A program made the translations under genes and the position numbers. Below the pieces are notes generated by a model that saw nothing but the letters and a program-made list of their open reading frames with translations, made no database searches and was not told the DNA's origin. Of a stretch of 64,000 nt of DNA, positions 55,596 to 64,000 are shown piece after piece. How positions within the stretch are numbered: the first letter of the stretch is position 1; each line of letters starts with the position of its first letter. The DNA is from Amycolatopsis thermoflava N1165. Its GTDB lineage: Bacteria > Actinomycetota > Actinomycetes > Mycobacteriales > Pseudonocardiaceae. The stretch lies in assembly GCF_000473265.1 (NCBI RefSeq), contig NZ_KI421511.1, positions 6,899,909-6,963,908 on the forward strand, read 5' to 3'.

Positions 55596-58500
55596 CCGGC
55601 CTGCGTGCCTGGCTGGTGGACCGGGTGGCCACCACGCTGGGGATCCCCGCCGCCGCGGTCGACCCGGCGAAGCCGTTGCAGGAGACCGGGTTGTCCTCCC
55701 GCGACGCGATGACGCTGACCGGCGACCTGGGCCGGTTCCTCGGCCGGTCGCTGCCCGCGACCCTGGTGTGGGAGCACCCGACGATCAACGGCCTCGTCGC
55801 CGCACTGTCCGATGTGGAGCGGGAGGCGGCGGCGCAGTGGACCCCGGAGCCGGGGGAGCCGGTCGCCGTCGTCGGGATCGGGTGCCGCCTGCCCGGCGGC
55901 ATCACCTCGCCCGGCGAGTTCTGGCGGTTCCTCGAGTCCGGCGGCGACGGGATCGGCGACCGGCCCGAAGGCCGCTGGGAGTCCTTCGCCGACGCCGCCG
56001 AGGTGGCCGCGCTGCCGCGCCGGGGCGGGTTCCTCGACGACGCGCTGGGTTTCGACGCTGCCTTCTTCGGCATCACCCCGCGCGAGGCCGAGGCGATGGA
56101 CCCGCAGCAACGGCTGTTGCTCGAAGTCGCCTGGGAGGCGCTGGAGCACGCGGGCATCGCACCGTCGTCGCTGCGCGGCACGCGCACCGGCGTGTTCGTC
56201 GGGTTGTCGGCCGCCGAATACGGGTACCTGACGATGACCGACGTGTCCGCGATCGACGCGTGGTCCGGCACCGGCGCCGCCGCGAGCATCGCCGCGAACC
56301 GGCTGTCGTACCTGCTCGACCTGCGCGGCCCGAGTCTCACGATCGACACCGCGTGCTCGTCCTCGCTGGTCGCCGTCCACCAGGCGGTGCAGAGCCTGCA
56401 GCGCGGTGAGATCGGCACCGCGTTGGTCGGCGGAGTGAACCTGCTGCTCACCCCGGGGATCACCGCGAACTTCACCGAGGCCGGGGTGCTCGCCGCGGAC
56501 GGCCGGTGCAAACCGTTCGACGCGCACGCCGACGGGATCGCCCGCGGCGAAGGCTGCGGGGTCGTCGTGCTGAAGCCGCTGCGTGCGGCGCGCCGCGACG
56601 GCGACCGGGTGCTGGCGGTGATCCGCGGCAGCGCAGTCAACTCCGACGGCCGATCCAACGGCATCACCGCGCCCAACCCGGAGGCGCAGGCCGCGCTGCT
56701 GCGGGACGCCTACGCCGCGGCCGGGCTGGATCCGTCCGTTGTGGACTACGTCGAGGCGCACGGCACCGGGACGCTGCTCGGCGACCCGATCGAAGCCCGG
56801 GCTTTGAAGCGCGTGCTCGGCCGCGGCGCGGACCGGCCGCTGCTCCTCGGCTCGGTGAAGAGCAACCTCGGCCACCTGGAGGGCGCGGCCGGCATCACCG
56901 GCCTCATCAAGACCGTGCTCGCGCTGTCCCGGCGGCAGGTGCCGCCGAGCCTGCACTACCGCGAGCCGAACCCGCACATCGACTTCGACGGCCTGCGCGT
57001 GGTCACCGAACCGGCGCCGTGGCCGCGGTACTCCGGTGTGGCCAGGGCGGGCGTGTCCGCGTTCGGGTTCGGCGGCACCAACGCGCACGTCGTGCTGGAG
57101 GAGTGGCCGGCGAACCCGCGGTTCGAAGACGACGGCGGGCCGCACGTGTTCGCCGTCTCCGACCGGTCCGCGGACGGGCTGCGGGATCGGGCTGCCGAGC
57201 TGGCCCGCTGGGTCGAGTCCTCCGACGTCCCGTTGAGCGCGGTGGCCTCGACACTGGCCCACCGCCGCGACAACCTGCCGGTGCGCGCCGCCGTCGTCGC
57301 CTCCAGCCGGGAGGAGCTGGCGGCCGCGCTGCGGGACGTGCAGCCGGGGCAGGGCAGGCTCGACGGGGTCGTCTTCGTGTTCTCCGGCTACGGCTCGCAG
57401 TGGACCGGGATGGGACGGCGGCTGCTGGAAACCGAGCCCGCGTTCGCCGCCGAGGTGGACCGGCTCGACCCGGTGTTCCACGCCGAGGCCGGGTTCTCGC
57501 TGCGGGAGGTGCTGGCCGGCGAGCCGCCGGACCTCGCCGCGACGCAGCTGGCGCTGTTCGGCACGCAGGTCGCCCTCGCCGGGCTGTGGCGGGCGCACGG
57601 CGTGACTCCCGCCGCGGTGCTCGGGCAGTCCATGGGCGAGGTCGCCGCCGCCGTGGTCGCCGGAGCGCTGGACGTCGCCGACGGTCTGCGCGTGATGACG
57701 ACGCGGGCGCGGCTGCTGCGGGAGATCGACGCGGCCGGCTCGGGCGCGATGGCCGTGGTCGAGGCGTCGGCCACGGAGATCGCCGAGTTCGCCGGGGTCG
57801 AGGTCGCGGTGTTCGCGTCGGCGTCGCAGTGCACGGTCACCGGTGACGCCGAAGCGGTCGCGTCGCTGGTGTCGCATGTGGAGGGTCAGGGCCGGTTCGC
57901 GAAGCTGCTGCCGGTGAGCGGGGCCGGGCACTCGGCAGCGGTCGACGCGATCCTGGACCGCTTCCGCGCCGGGCTGGCGGTGCAGCCGGGCAGCCCGGAG
58001 GTGCCCTGCTACACCAGCGTCCTCGACGATCCGCGGGACAAGCCGCTGTTCGACGTGGACTACTGGGCGGCCAACCTGCGCCGCCCGGTGCGGTTCGCGC
58101 AGGCATTGGCGGCGGCGGTGGAGGACGGCCACGGCACGTTCGTCGAGATCGCCCCGCACCCGGTGGCCCTCGCGGCGATCGAGCAGGCCGGGGCGACCGG
58201 GTTGCCGACGACGAACCGCAAGGCCGACGAGCAAATGGCGTTCCTGACCAGCCTCGCCCGCCTGCACGTGCTCGGCCACCCCGACGTGTTGACCACGCGG
58301 GAGCCGAAGCAACCGGTAGCCGACCTGCCCGGCGCGGTGTGGCGGCACGAGCGGTTCTGGGCTCACCGGCGGGCACGGGCGGCAGGCCACCCGTTGCTGG
58401 GCACGCACGCCGAGGTGCCCGGCAGCAGCCAGCGCGTGTGGCGCGGGGAGATCGGCACGGACCGGCACCCGTGGCTCGCCGACCACGCGGCGTTCGGCAC

Positions 58501-61500
58501 GCCGATCTTCCCGGCGACCGGGTTCGTCGAGCTGGCGCTGTCCGCGGCCGGACCACGCGTCACCGACGTCGAGCTGCGCCAGATCCTGCCGCTCGGCCCC
58601 GAGCAGGAGGTCACGACGTCGCTGGCGGACGGCGTGATCAGCGTGCACACCAAACCGGGCGACTGGGTCTGCCACGCGACCGCCCGAGTCGGCGAGGAGG
58701 TGCCGCTGGAGCCGCTCGGCCCGGTCGACGGTGAGCCGGTCGACCTCTACGCCGCGCTGGACGCGATGGGCATGAGCTACGGCCCGGCGTTCCGGCTGCT
58801 GCGCGACGTCACCGCGGTGGCGGGACGCGCATCGGCGGCCGTCGACCTGCCGAAGCCGGCCGGGCACGTGCTGCACCCGGCGCTGGCCGACGCCTGCCTG
58901 CACGCCTTGGCCGCCGCGACCGGACCGGCGCTGCGCGAGGCCGACGGGCTGTTCCTGCCGATGTCGATCGGGGCGGTCACGGTCGCCGGCGACCCGCGGA
59001 CCGGGGTGCGGGTCGACGCCGTCGTGGACTCGCTGTCCGGCGACGACCTGCGTGGCACGGTGCAGCTCGTCGCCGCCGACGGCGCGGTGCTGGCCGAGTT
59101 CCGCGACGTGCACGCCCGCCGGTTCCGTCGGTCCGCGCTGCCGGTTCCGTTGTCCGGCAAGCTGTTCGAGGCGTCCTGGACGCGGACCGGCCTGCCCGGC
59201 GCGGCCGAGGAGGACCGGACCTGGGTGCTCGTGCACCACGGCGAGCCGGGCCTGCGGTTCGGCGACGATCGCGTGGTCGTGGTCCCGCCGGACGACCCGC
59301 AGGCTCTGCGTGCCGCACTGGCGACCCGGCCGGACGGCGTCGTGTGGTTCGCCCGGGAGGCGGACGGCCTGGAGCTCGTGCACGAGGTCACGCGGGTGGT
59401 CGCAGAGCTCGCCGAATCGCCGGCCCGGCTTTGGCTGGTGACCGGTTCGGCGCTCGCGGTCGACTCCGGCGAGGCGGGCCGCCCGGACCTGGCGTGCCTG
59501 CGGGCGCTGGTGCGGGTGCTCGCGTTCGAGCACCCCGAGCTGCACGCGAGCCTGGTCGACCTCGACCCGGAGTCGCTGGACCAGCTGCCCGCGGAGCTGC
59601 GCGCGGACGGCCCGGACGACGAGATCGCCTGGCGCCGCGGCGTCCGGCACACCCGGGAGCTGACCCGGCCCCGGCTCGGGACGGCCGAGCGGCCGACGGT
59701 GCGCGACGGCGCCTACGTGATCACCGGTGGGCTCGGCGGGCTGGGGCTCGTCGCGGCGCGCTGGCTGGCCGAGCGGGGCGCGACGCGAATCGTCCTGTCG
59801 TCCCGGAGCGTGCGCGCGGTCGACGTGCCCGGCGCGGTGGTGGTGGCGGGGGACATCGCCGAACCCGGGGTCGCGGAACGGCTCGTCGAGGCCGCGACCA
59901 GCGGTGGGGTGCCGCTGCGTGGCGTCCTGCACGCGGCCGGGGTGCTCGCCGACGGCGCGGCCGTGTCGCTGACCCCGGAGCAGGTGGCGACGGCGTGGCG
60001 GCCGAAGGCGAGGGGCGCCTGGCGCCTGCACGAGGCCACGCTCGGCCACGACCTGGACTGGTGGCTGGTCTACTCGTCCGCGGCCGCGTTGTTCGGCTCG
60101 CCCGGCCAGACCGCCTACGCGACGGCCAATGCGTACGCCGACGCGCTCGTGGCCTGGCGCCGCGCCCACGGCCTGCCCGCCGCGACGATCAACTGGGGCG
60201 CGTGGGGCGAGGCAGGCGCCGTGGTCGGCACGACGAACCCGGTGCTCGAACCGCTCGGCACCGGCGAAGCGCTGGAAGCACTGGAGGCCGTCCTGGCCCG
60301 CGACCGCGCGGCCATCGGCGTGGCCCGGCTCGACGCGGACGCCGTGCTCGAACTGTTCCCGCGACTCGCCGACCGGCCGTTCTTCGACCTGCTCGTGCCA
60401 CGGCGCACGGCGGCCTCCGCGTGGCCGGGCATGGCGGCGCTGGAACCGGCGACCGCGCACGCGGCCATCGCCGACCACCTGACGTCGCTGGTCGCCGGGC
60501 TGATGGGCTTCGCGCCGGAGCAGGTCGACCGGCACGTGCCGCTCACCCAGCTCGGCCTGGACTCGCTGCTCGCGATGCGGGCGCGGGGCGCGGTCGAGCG
60601 GGACTTCGGCCTCCCGCTGCCGGTGCCGATGCTGCTGCGTGGTGCGAGCCTCGCCGAGCTGGCGGCGCATCTCGCGGAGCAGGCCGGGTTCGACGCCGGC
60701 CCGGCCGTGGTCACCGAGGTCGTCGTCGGGCCGCGCGATCCCGCCGAGCGGTGGGTCGCCCGGCACTGGCACGACGTGCTCGGCCGCTTCTCCGGGGTGC
60801 ACGAAGACTTCCCGGGCGATCCGGCCGAGCTGCGGGCGGCGATGTCGGCCGAACTCGCGGACCTGCCCGCGAACCTGTTCGACCGGCCGACGATCGCGGC
60901 GATGGCCGACCTGTTGCGCGACCGGATCGAGGGCTCCGGCCCGGTGCGCTGCCTGCGTTCGGGCACCGGGACCCCGGTGTTCCTGTTCCACCCCGCCGGC
61001 GGGCCGGCGAGTGTCTACACGCGACTGGTGCGCGACCTGCCGGGCGAGTTCCAGGTCTACGGGTTCGAGCGGCTGGACGACCTGGACACCGTCGAGGCCA
61101 AGGCGGCCCGCTACCTGGAGATGATCCGCGAGATCCAGCCGCGCGGGCCGTACCGGCTCGGCGGGTGGTCGTTCGGCGGCTGCCTCGCCTACGAGTGCGC
61201 GCGGCAGCTGGACGAGCCGGTGGAGCTGGTGTTCCTGATCGACACCATCCTCCCGCTGCCTGCCGACGCGCCGGCCGAGGACCTGCTGCTGGACCGGTTC
61301 GACCGGTTCGCCACGCACATCGAGCAGACCTACGGCGCCGCGCTGGACATTCCGCGGGACGAACTGGCCCGGCTCGGCGAGGGCGAGCAGATCGGGCTCG
61401 TGATGCGGCAGCTGGCGGAGAAGGTGCCCGGACTGGGCGAAGGCGTGCTGCACCACCAGTACACGTCCTATGTGGACGCGCGGGTCGCGGAGCGGTACGC

Positions 61501-61729
61501 GCCGGGCCGCTACCCCGGCCGGGTCGTGCTGTTCCGCGCGCAGGAGCCGCACCCGCTGACCACCGCGCTCGACCCGCGCTACCTGCGTGCCGACGAGGCG
61601 CTGGGCTGGGACGAGTTCTGCCCGGACCTGGAGATCGTGCGGGTGCCCGGCGACCACGTCTCGATGATCGACCCGCCGCACGTGTCCGTCATCGCGGCCG
61701 CGCTCGGCGACCGGATCACACGGAAGTGA
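55592..61729 (+). CDS. Type I PKS with Pks13-like ends: ACP-KS-AT-DH-KR-ACP-(carrier-like)-TE
   Basis: A 2045-residue synthase. N-terminal ACP with Ser36 (GLSSRDAM); KS about 88-510 with Cys255, His390 and His428; AT about 590-880 with Ser680 (GQSMGE) and His780 in GAGH; DH about 930-1190 with His965 (HxxxGxxxxP intact) and Asp1100; KR about 1370-1560 with TGGLGGLG and Tyr1509; second ACP with Ser1658 (GLDSLLA); a carrier-like segment about 1715-1775 lacking serine; TE about 1795-2045 with Ser1860 (GWSFGG) and His2022. The two ends resemble Pks13, which condenses mycolic acids. Mycobacterial Pks13 lacks DH and KR. The product is probably an alpha-branched beta-hydroxy or unsaturated acid. Confidence 0.93.
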   Translation: MTGLRAWLVDRVATTLGIPAAAVDPAKPLQETGLSSRDAMTLTGDLGRFLGRSLPATLVWEHPTINGLVAALSDVEREAAAQWTPEPGEPVAVVGIGCRLPGGITSPGEFWRFLESGGDGIGDRPEGRWESFADAAEVAALPRRGGFLDDALGFDAAFFGITPREAEAMDPQQRLLLEVAWEALEHAGIAPSSLRGTRTGVFVGLSAAEYGYLTMTDVSAIDAWSGTGAAASIAANRLSYLLDLRGPSLTIDTACSSSLVAVHQAVQSLQRGEIGTALVGGVNLLLTPGITANFTEAGVLAADGRCKPFDAHADGIARGEGCGVVVLKPLRAARRDGDRVLAVIRGSAVNSDGRSNGITAPNPEAQAALLRDAYAAAGLDPSVVDYVEAHGTGTLLGDPIEARALKRVLGRGADRPLLLGSVKSNLGHLEGAAGITGLIKTVLALSRRQVPPSLHYREPNPHIDFDGLRVVTEPAPWPRYSGVARAGVSAFGFGGTNAHVVLEEWPANPRFEDDGGPHVFAVSDRSADGLRDRAAELARWVESSDVPLSAVASTLAHRRDNLPVRAAVVASSREELAAALRDVQPGQGRLDGVVFVFSGYGSQWTGMGRRLLETEPAFAAEVDRLDPVFHAEAGFSLREVLAGEPPDLAATQLALFGTQVALAGLWRAHGVTPAAVLGQSMGEVAAAVVAGALDVADGLRVMTTRARLLREIDAAGSGAMAVVEASATEIAEFAGVEVAVFASASQCTVTGDAEAVASLVSHVEGQGRFAKLLPVSGAGHSAAVDAILDRFRAGLAVQPGSPEVPCYTSVLDDPRDKPLFDVDYWAANLRRPVRFAQALAAAVEDGHGTFVEIAPHPVALAAIEQAGATGLPTTNRKADEQMAFLTSLARLHVLGHPDVLTTREPKQPVADLPGAVWRHERFWAHRRARAAGHPLLGTHAEVPGSSQRVWRGEIGTDRHPWLADHAAFGTPIFPATGFVELALSAAGPRVTDVELRQILPLGPEQEVTTSLADGVISVHTKPGDWVCHATARVGEEVPLEPLGPVDGEPVDLYAALDAMGMSYGPAFRLLRDVTAVAGRASAAVDLPKPAGHVLHPALADACLHALAAATGPALREADGLFLPMSIGAVTVAGDPRTGVRVDAVVDSLSGDDLRGTVQLVAADGAVLAEFRDVHARRFRRSALPVPLSGKLFEASWTRTGLPGAAEEDRTWVLVHHGEPGLRFGDDRVVVVPPDDPQALRAALATRPDGVVWFAREADGLELVHEVTRVVAELAESPARLWLVTGSALAVDSGEAGRPDLACLRALVRVLAFEHPELHASLVDLDPESLDQLPAELRADGPDDEIAWRRGVRHTRELTRPRLGTAERPTVRDGAYVITGGLGGLGLVAARWLAERGATRIVLSSRSVRAVDVPGAVVVAGDIAEPGVAERLVEAATSGGVPLRGVLHAAGVLADGAAVSLTPEQVATAWRPKARGAWRLHEATLGHDLDWWLVYSSAAALFGSPGQTAYATANAYADALVAWRRAHGLPAATINWGAWGEAGAVVGTTNPVLEPLGTGEALEALEAVLARDRAAIGVARLDADAVLELFPRLADRPFFDLLVPRRTAASAWPGMAALEPATAHAAIADHLTSLVAGLMGFAPEQVDRHVPLTQLGLDSLLAMRARGAVERDFGLPLPVPMLLRGASLAELAAHLAEQAGFDAGPAVVTEVVVGPRDPAERWVARHWHDVLGRFSGVHEDFPGDPAELRAAMSAELADLPANLFDRPTIAAMADLLRDRIEGSGPVRCLRSGTGTPVFLFHPAGGPASVYTRLVRDLPGEFQVYGFERLDDLDTVEAKAARYLEMIREIQPRGPYRLGGWSFGGCLAYECARQLDEPVELVFLIDTILPLPADAPAEDLLLDRFDRFATHIEQTYGAALDIPRDELARLGEGEQIGLVMRQLAEKVPGLGEGVLHHQYTSYVDARVAERYAPGRYPGRVVLFRAQEPHPLTTALDPRYLRADEALGWDEFCPDLEIVRVPGDHVSMIDPPHVSVIAAALGDRITRK

Positions 61730-61737
61730 GGACCGCA

Positions 61738-63318
61738 GTGGACGTCCCGTTCGCCCCGACGACCGCCTACCGGATCGCCGACCTGGCCGCCCGGCAGGAC
61801 GAGGCCGTGCGCATCGCCGAGAAGCGCGCGATCGACCGGCAGCACGCCAAGGGCAAACTGACCGCCCGCGAGCGCATCGACCTGCTCGTCGACGACGGGT
61901 CGTTCGTCGAGCTGGACCAGTTCGCGCGGCACCGCTGCACCGAGTTCGGCATGGACGGCAACCGCCCCTACGGCGACGGCGTGGTCACCGGGCACGCCAC
62001 TGTGGACGGACGGCAGGTGTGCCTGTTCTCGCAGGACTTCAGCGTGTTCGGCGGCAGCATGGGCGAGGTCTTCGGCGAGAAGGTCCTCAAGGTGATGGAC
62101 CTGGCGATGTCGATCGGCTGCCCGGTCATCGGCATCAACGACTCCGGCGGCGCGCGCATCCAGGAAGGCGTGGTGTCGCTGGCCTACTACGCCGAGCTGG
62201 GGCGGCGCAACGCGCACGCGTCCGGGGTGATCCCGCAGATCTCGATGATCATGGGCCCGTGCGCGGGCGGCGCGGTGTACTCGCCCGCGATCACCGACTT
62301 CACCGTGATGGTCGAGGACACCTCGCACATGTTCGTCACCGGGCCGGATGTCGTGCACGCCGTGACCGGCGAGCGGGTCACCGCGCAGCAGCTCGGCGGC
62401 GCGGCGGTCAACAGCGAGATCTCCGGCAACGCCCACCACCGCGCCGCCGACGAGCGGGACGCGATCGACTGGGTGCAGACCCTGCTCGGGTACCTGCCGC
62501 TCAACAACCTGGACGCGCCGCCGGAGTACGCAGACGAGACCTCCCGCGAGATCACGCCCGCCGACCTCGAACTGGACCGGATCGTCCCGGACTCGCTCAA
62601 CCAGGCCTACGACATGACCGAGGTGATCCGGCGGCTGGTCGACGACGGCGAGTTCACCGAGATCCACGGCGCGTTCGCGCCCAACATGATCTGCGCGTTC
62701 GGCCGCGTCGAGGGCCGGTCGGTCGGGATCGTGGCGAACCAGCCGCTCCGGCAGGCCGGCGTGATCGACATCGACGCCTCCGAGAAGGCCGCCCGGTTCG
62801 TGCGGTTCTGCGACGCGTTCGGCATCCCGGTCCTCACCCTGGCCGACGTGCCCGGCTACCTGCCCGGCACCGAGCAGGAACGGCAGGGCATCATCCGGCG
62901 CGGCGCGAAGCTGATCTACGCCTACTCCGAGGCGACGGTGCCGAAGGTGACCGTGGTGACGCGTAAGGCCTACGGCGGCGGGTACGCGGTAATGGGTTCC
63001 AAGCACCTCGGGGCGGACGTCAACCTGGCCTGGCCCACCGCGGAGATCGCGGTGATGGGCGCCGAGGGCGCGGTCGGCGTGCTGCACCGGCACGAGCTCG
63101 CCGCACTGTCCACATCGGAGCGCGAGGTGGCGCGTCGGCGGCTGACCGAGGAGTACCGCAAGCGCCACGCGAGCCCGTACCTGGCCGCGGAGCGCGGATA
63201 CGTGGACATGGTCGTGCCGCCGTCCCAGACCCGGCTCCAGGTGGCTCGGGCGCTGCGCGCGCTCCGCACGAAACGGCAGACGCTGCCGGCGAAGAAGCAC
63301 GGCAACATCCCGCTGTGA
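61738..63318 (+). CDS. Acyl-CoA carboxylase carboxyltransferase subunit (AccD4/PccB-like)
   Basis: A 526-residue biotin-dependent carboxyltransferase beta subunit. The crotonase-like halves are marked by [56 protein letters not shown] and, in the C-terminal half, [19 protein letters not shown] and [15 protein letters not shown]. It transfers carboxyl from carboxybiotin to the alpha carbon of an acyl-CoA. Placed after the PKS (8 bp), it is in the position of accD4 after pks13, where the enzyme makes long 2-carboxyacyl-CoA. No biotin-carrying AccA gene is in the window. Confidence 0.93.
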   Translation: MDVPFAPTTAYRIADLAARQDEAVRIAEKRAIDRQHAKGKLTARERIDLLVDDGSFVELDQFARHRCTEFGMDGNRPYGDGVVTGHATVDGRQVCLFSQDFSVFGGSMGEVFGEKVLKVMDLAMSIGCPVIGINDSGGARIQEGVVSLAYYAELGRRNAHASGVIPQISMIMGPCAGGAVYSPAITDFTVMVEDTSHMFVTGPDVVHAVTGERVTAQQLGGAAVNSEISGNAHHRAADERDAIDWVQTLLGYLPLNNLDAPPEYADETSREITPADLELDRIVPDSLNQAYDMTEVIRRLVDDGEFTEIHGAFAPNMICAFGRVEGRSVGIVANQPLRQAGVIDIDASEKAARFVRFCDAFGIPVLTLADVPGYLPGTEQERQGIIRRGAKLIYAYSEATVPKVTVVTRKAYGGGYAVMGSKHLGADVNLAWPTAEIAVMGAEGAVGVLHRHELAALSTSEREVARRRLTEEYRKRHASPYLAAERGYVDMVVPPSQTRLQVARALRALRTKRQTLPAKKHGNIPL

Positions 63319-63337
63319 AACCACCCGAGGAGAACCG

Positions 63338-64000
63338 ATGAGAACCGACCGGGCCGGGCGCCGCCGTCGCCGCTGGGCCTTGCTGGTGTCACCCGTCGTC
63401 GCCGTGATCGCCGGTGCCGCGCTGGCCGCGCCGGTGTCGGCCGCCACGGTCAGCGCCGACGATGGAGCGAAAGTGGTCAAGGAGACCTGGATCGACGACC
63501 GCACGGTCGACCTGGAGATCGACTCGCCCGCGCTGGGCGAGACCGGCATGGTGCGGCTGATCGTGCCGGTGAAGTGGCGCGCCGAACCCACCCGGACCTG
63601 GCCGACGCTGTGGCTGCTGCACGGGTGCTGCGAACCGGCGGACTACCAGTCCTGGGACCGGTTCACCGACGTGAAGGCCTTCACCGCGGACAAGGACGCG
63701 ATCGTCGTCATGCCCTCCGACGGCGAGGCCGGCATGTACACGAAGTGGTGGAACTTCGGGCTCAAGTCCACACCGGACTGGGACCGGTTCCACACCGAGG
63801 AGGTCCGCCAGATCGTCGAGCGCGGCTACCGCGGCGGCACGAAACGCGCGGTGGCCGGGGTGTCCATCGGCGGGTACGGCGCGCTGGCGTACGCGTTCCT
63901 GCACAAGGGGATGTTCGGCGCGGCCGCCTCCTACAGCGGGATCCCCAACACGTTGTTCCCCGGCACGCCCGAGGTGATCCAAGGCATCCTGATCCGCGCC
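63338..64000 (+). CDS. Secreted esterase/mycolyltransferase-like protein (Ag85/EstD fold), truncated by the window end
   Basis: The first 221 residues are visible and the frame remains open at the right edge. A basic N-terminus and signal peptide (WALLVSPVVAVIAGAALAAP) precede an esterase-D/antigen 85-type alpha/beta hydrolase: TLWLLHGCCEPADYQSWDRF, IVVMPSDGEAGMYTKWWN, then the nucleophile Ser in AGVSIGGYGALAYAF. Ag85 proteins transfer mycolates to trehalose and the wall; related proteins are simple esterases, and the substrate cannot be settled from this part. GAGGAG precedes the ATG, 19 bp after AccD. Trehalose/wall transfer of the PKS product is an inference from position. Confidence 0.87.
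   Translation, partial: MRTDRAGRRRRRWALLVSPVVAVIAGAALAAPVSAATVSADDGAKVVKETWIDDRTVDLEIDSPALGETGMVRLIVPVKWRAEPTRTWPTLWLLHGCCEPADYQSWDRFTDVKAFTADKDAIVVMPSDGEAGMYTKWWNFGLKSTPDWDRFHTEEVRQIVERGYRGGTKRAVAGVSIGGYGALAYAFLHKGMFGAAASYSGIPNTLFPGTPEVIQGILIRA

Noticed and set aside
55556-61681. A 2041-codon frame antisense to the PKS (and similar frames antisense to mfd at 10247-13738)
   Set aside because: Very long antisense frames are expected in GC-rich genes because stop codons are rare. Their translations are His/Arg/Gly-rich and match no domains.
54371-61729. A longer 2452-codon reading frame that begins inside the FAAL gene
   Set aside because: The first 407 codons lie in a different frame of the FAAL gene and read as Arg/Gly-rich shadow sequence. 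The real PKS start is the ATG overlapping the FAAL stop, where the N-terminal ACP begins.

Overview
The window is high-GC actinobacterial DNA, with third codon positions saturated in G/C and frequent GTG starts. It carries the actinobacterial order mfd - mazG - lpqU-like - eno - ftsB-like - DUF501 - ppx, an IdeR/DtxR iron box, PucR and MerR regulators, a LpqU-type lytic transglycosylase and an MmpL protein. I infer a Pseudonocardiaceae-like host (for example an Amycolatopsis-type genome). The window alone cannot name the genus.

Layout. 1-9.5 kb: small accessory units. These are a MerR-controlled pair of SMR transporters, a P450, a PadR/glycosidase-like pair, an amino acid permease, a PQQ-type sugar dehydrogenase lipoprotein, a GNAT, a methyltransferase/DedA pair, and an XRE regulator facing a small ORF and a flavin-dependent (LLM) oxidoreductase. 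Two near-identical 18-bp dyads flank the small ORF. 10.4-26.3 kb: the conserved housekeeping block, with an IdeR-boxed efeUOB iron-uptake operon on the opposite strand between mazG and eno. 26.4-33.3 kb: secreted S8 and S10-type peptidases, a family 5 uracil-DNA glycosylase, type II NADH dehydrogenase, a class I tRNA with a UAA anticodon, and a secreted lysyl-oxidase-like protein.

33.3-45.3 kb: a complete B12-dependent diol/glycerol dehydratase module without microcompartment shell genes. It has the dehydratase (order small-large-medium), both reactivase subunits, a DUF336 protein, an aquaglyceroporin, a GAF-type regulator, and a divergent operon for aldehyde dehydrogenase, DUF779 and a propionyl-CoA-synthetase-like ligase. 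All three divergent promoters share the element CGTTGCA-N4-CGTTGCA or a close variant. The likely flow is uptake, then diol to aldehyde to acid to acyl-CoA. At 45.4-46.1 kb lies a wrecked gene: a methyltransferase whose middle is inverted in place, joined to a GyrA-like remnant.

46.5 kb to the end: a same-strand run behind a divergent PucR regulator, comprising MmpL, an S15-type hydrolase, an R2lox-like oxidase, an MFS exporter, a FadD32-like fatty-acyl-AMP ligase, a large PKS, an AccD-type carboxyltransferase and an Ag85/EstD-like secreted esterase cut by the window end. The order FAAL-PKS-AccD beside an Ag85-like esterase mirrors the mycolic acid condensation locus (fadD32-pks13-accD4-fbp). 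The PKS has a Pks13-like N-terminal carrier and Pks13-like thioesterase, but it also carries complete DH and KR domains, an unusual AT motif (GAGH) and a carrier-like segment without its serine. This is the best candidate in the window for an undescribed system: a mycolate-like, reductively processed branched-lipid pathway with its own exporter.
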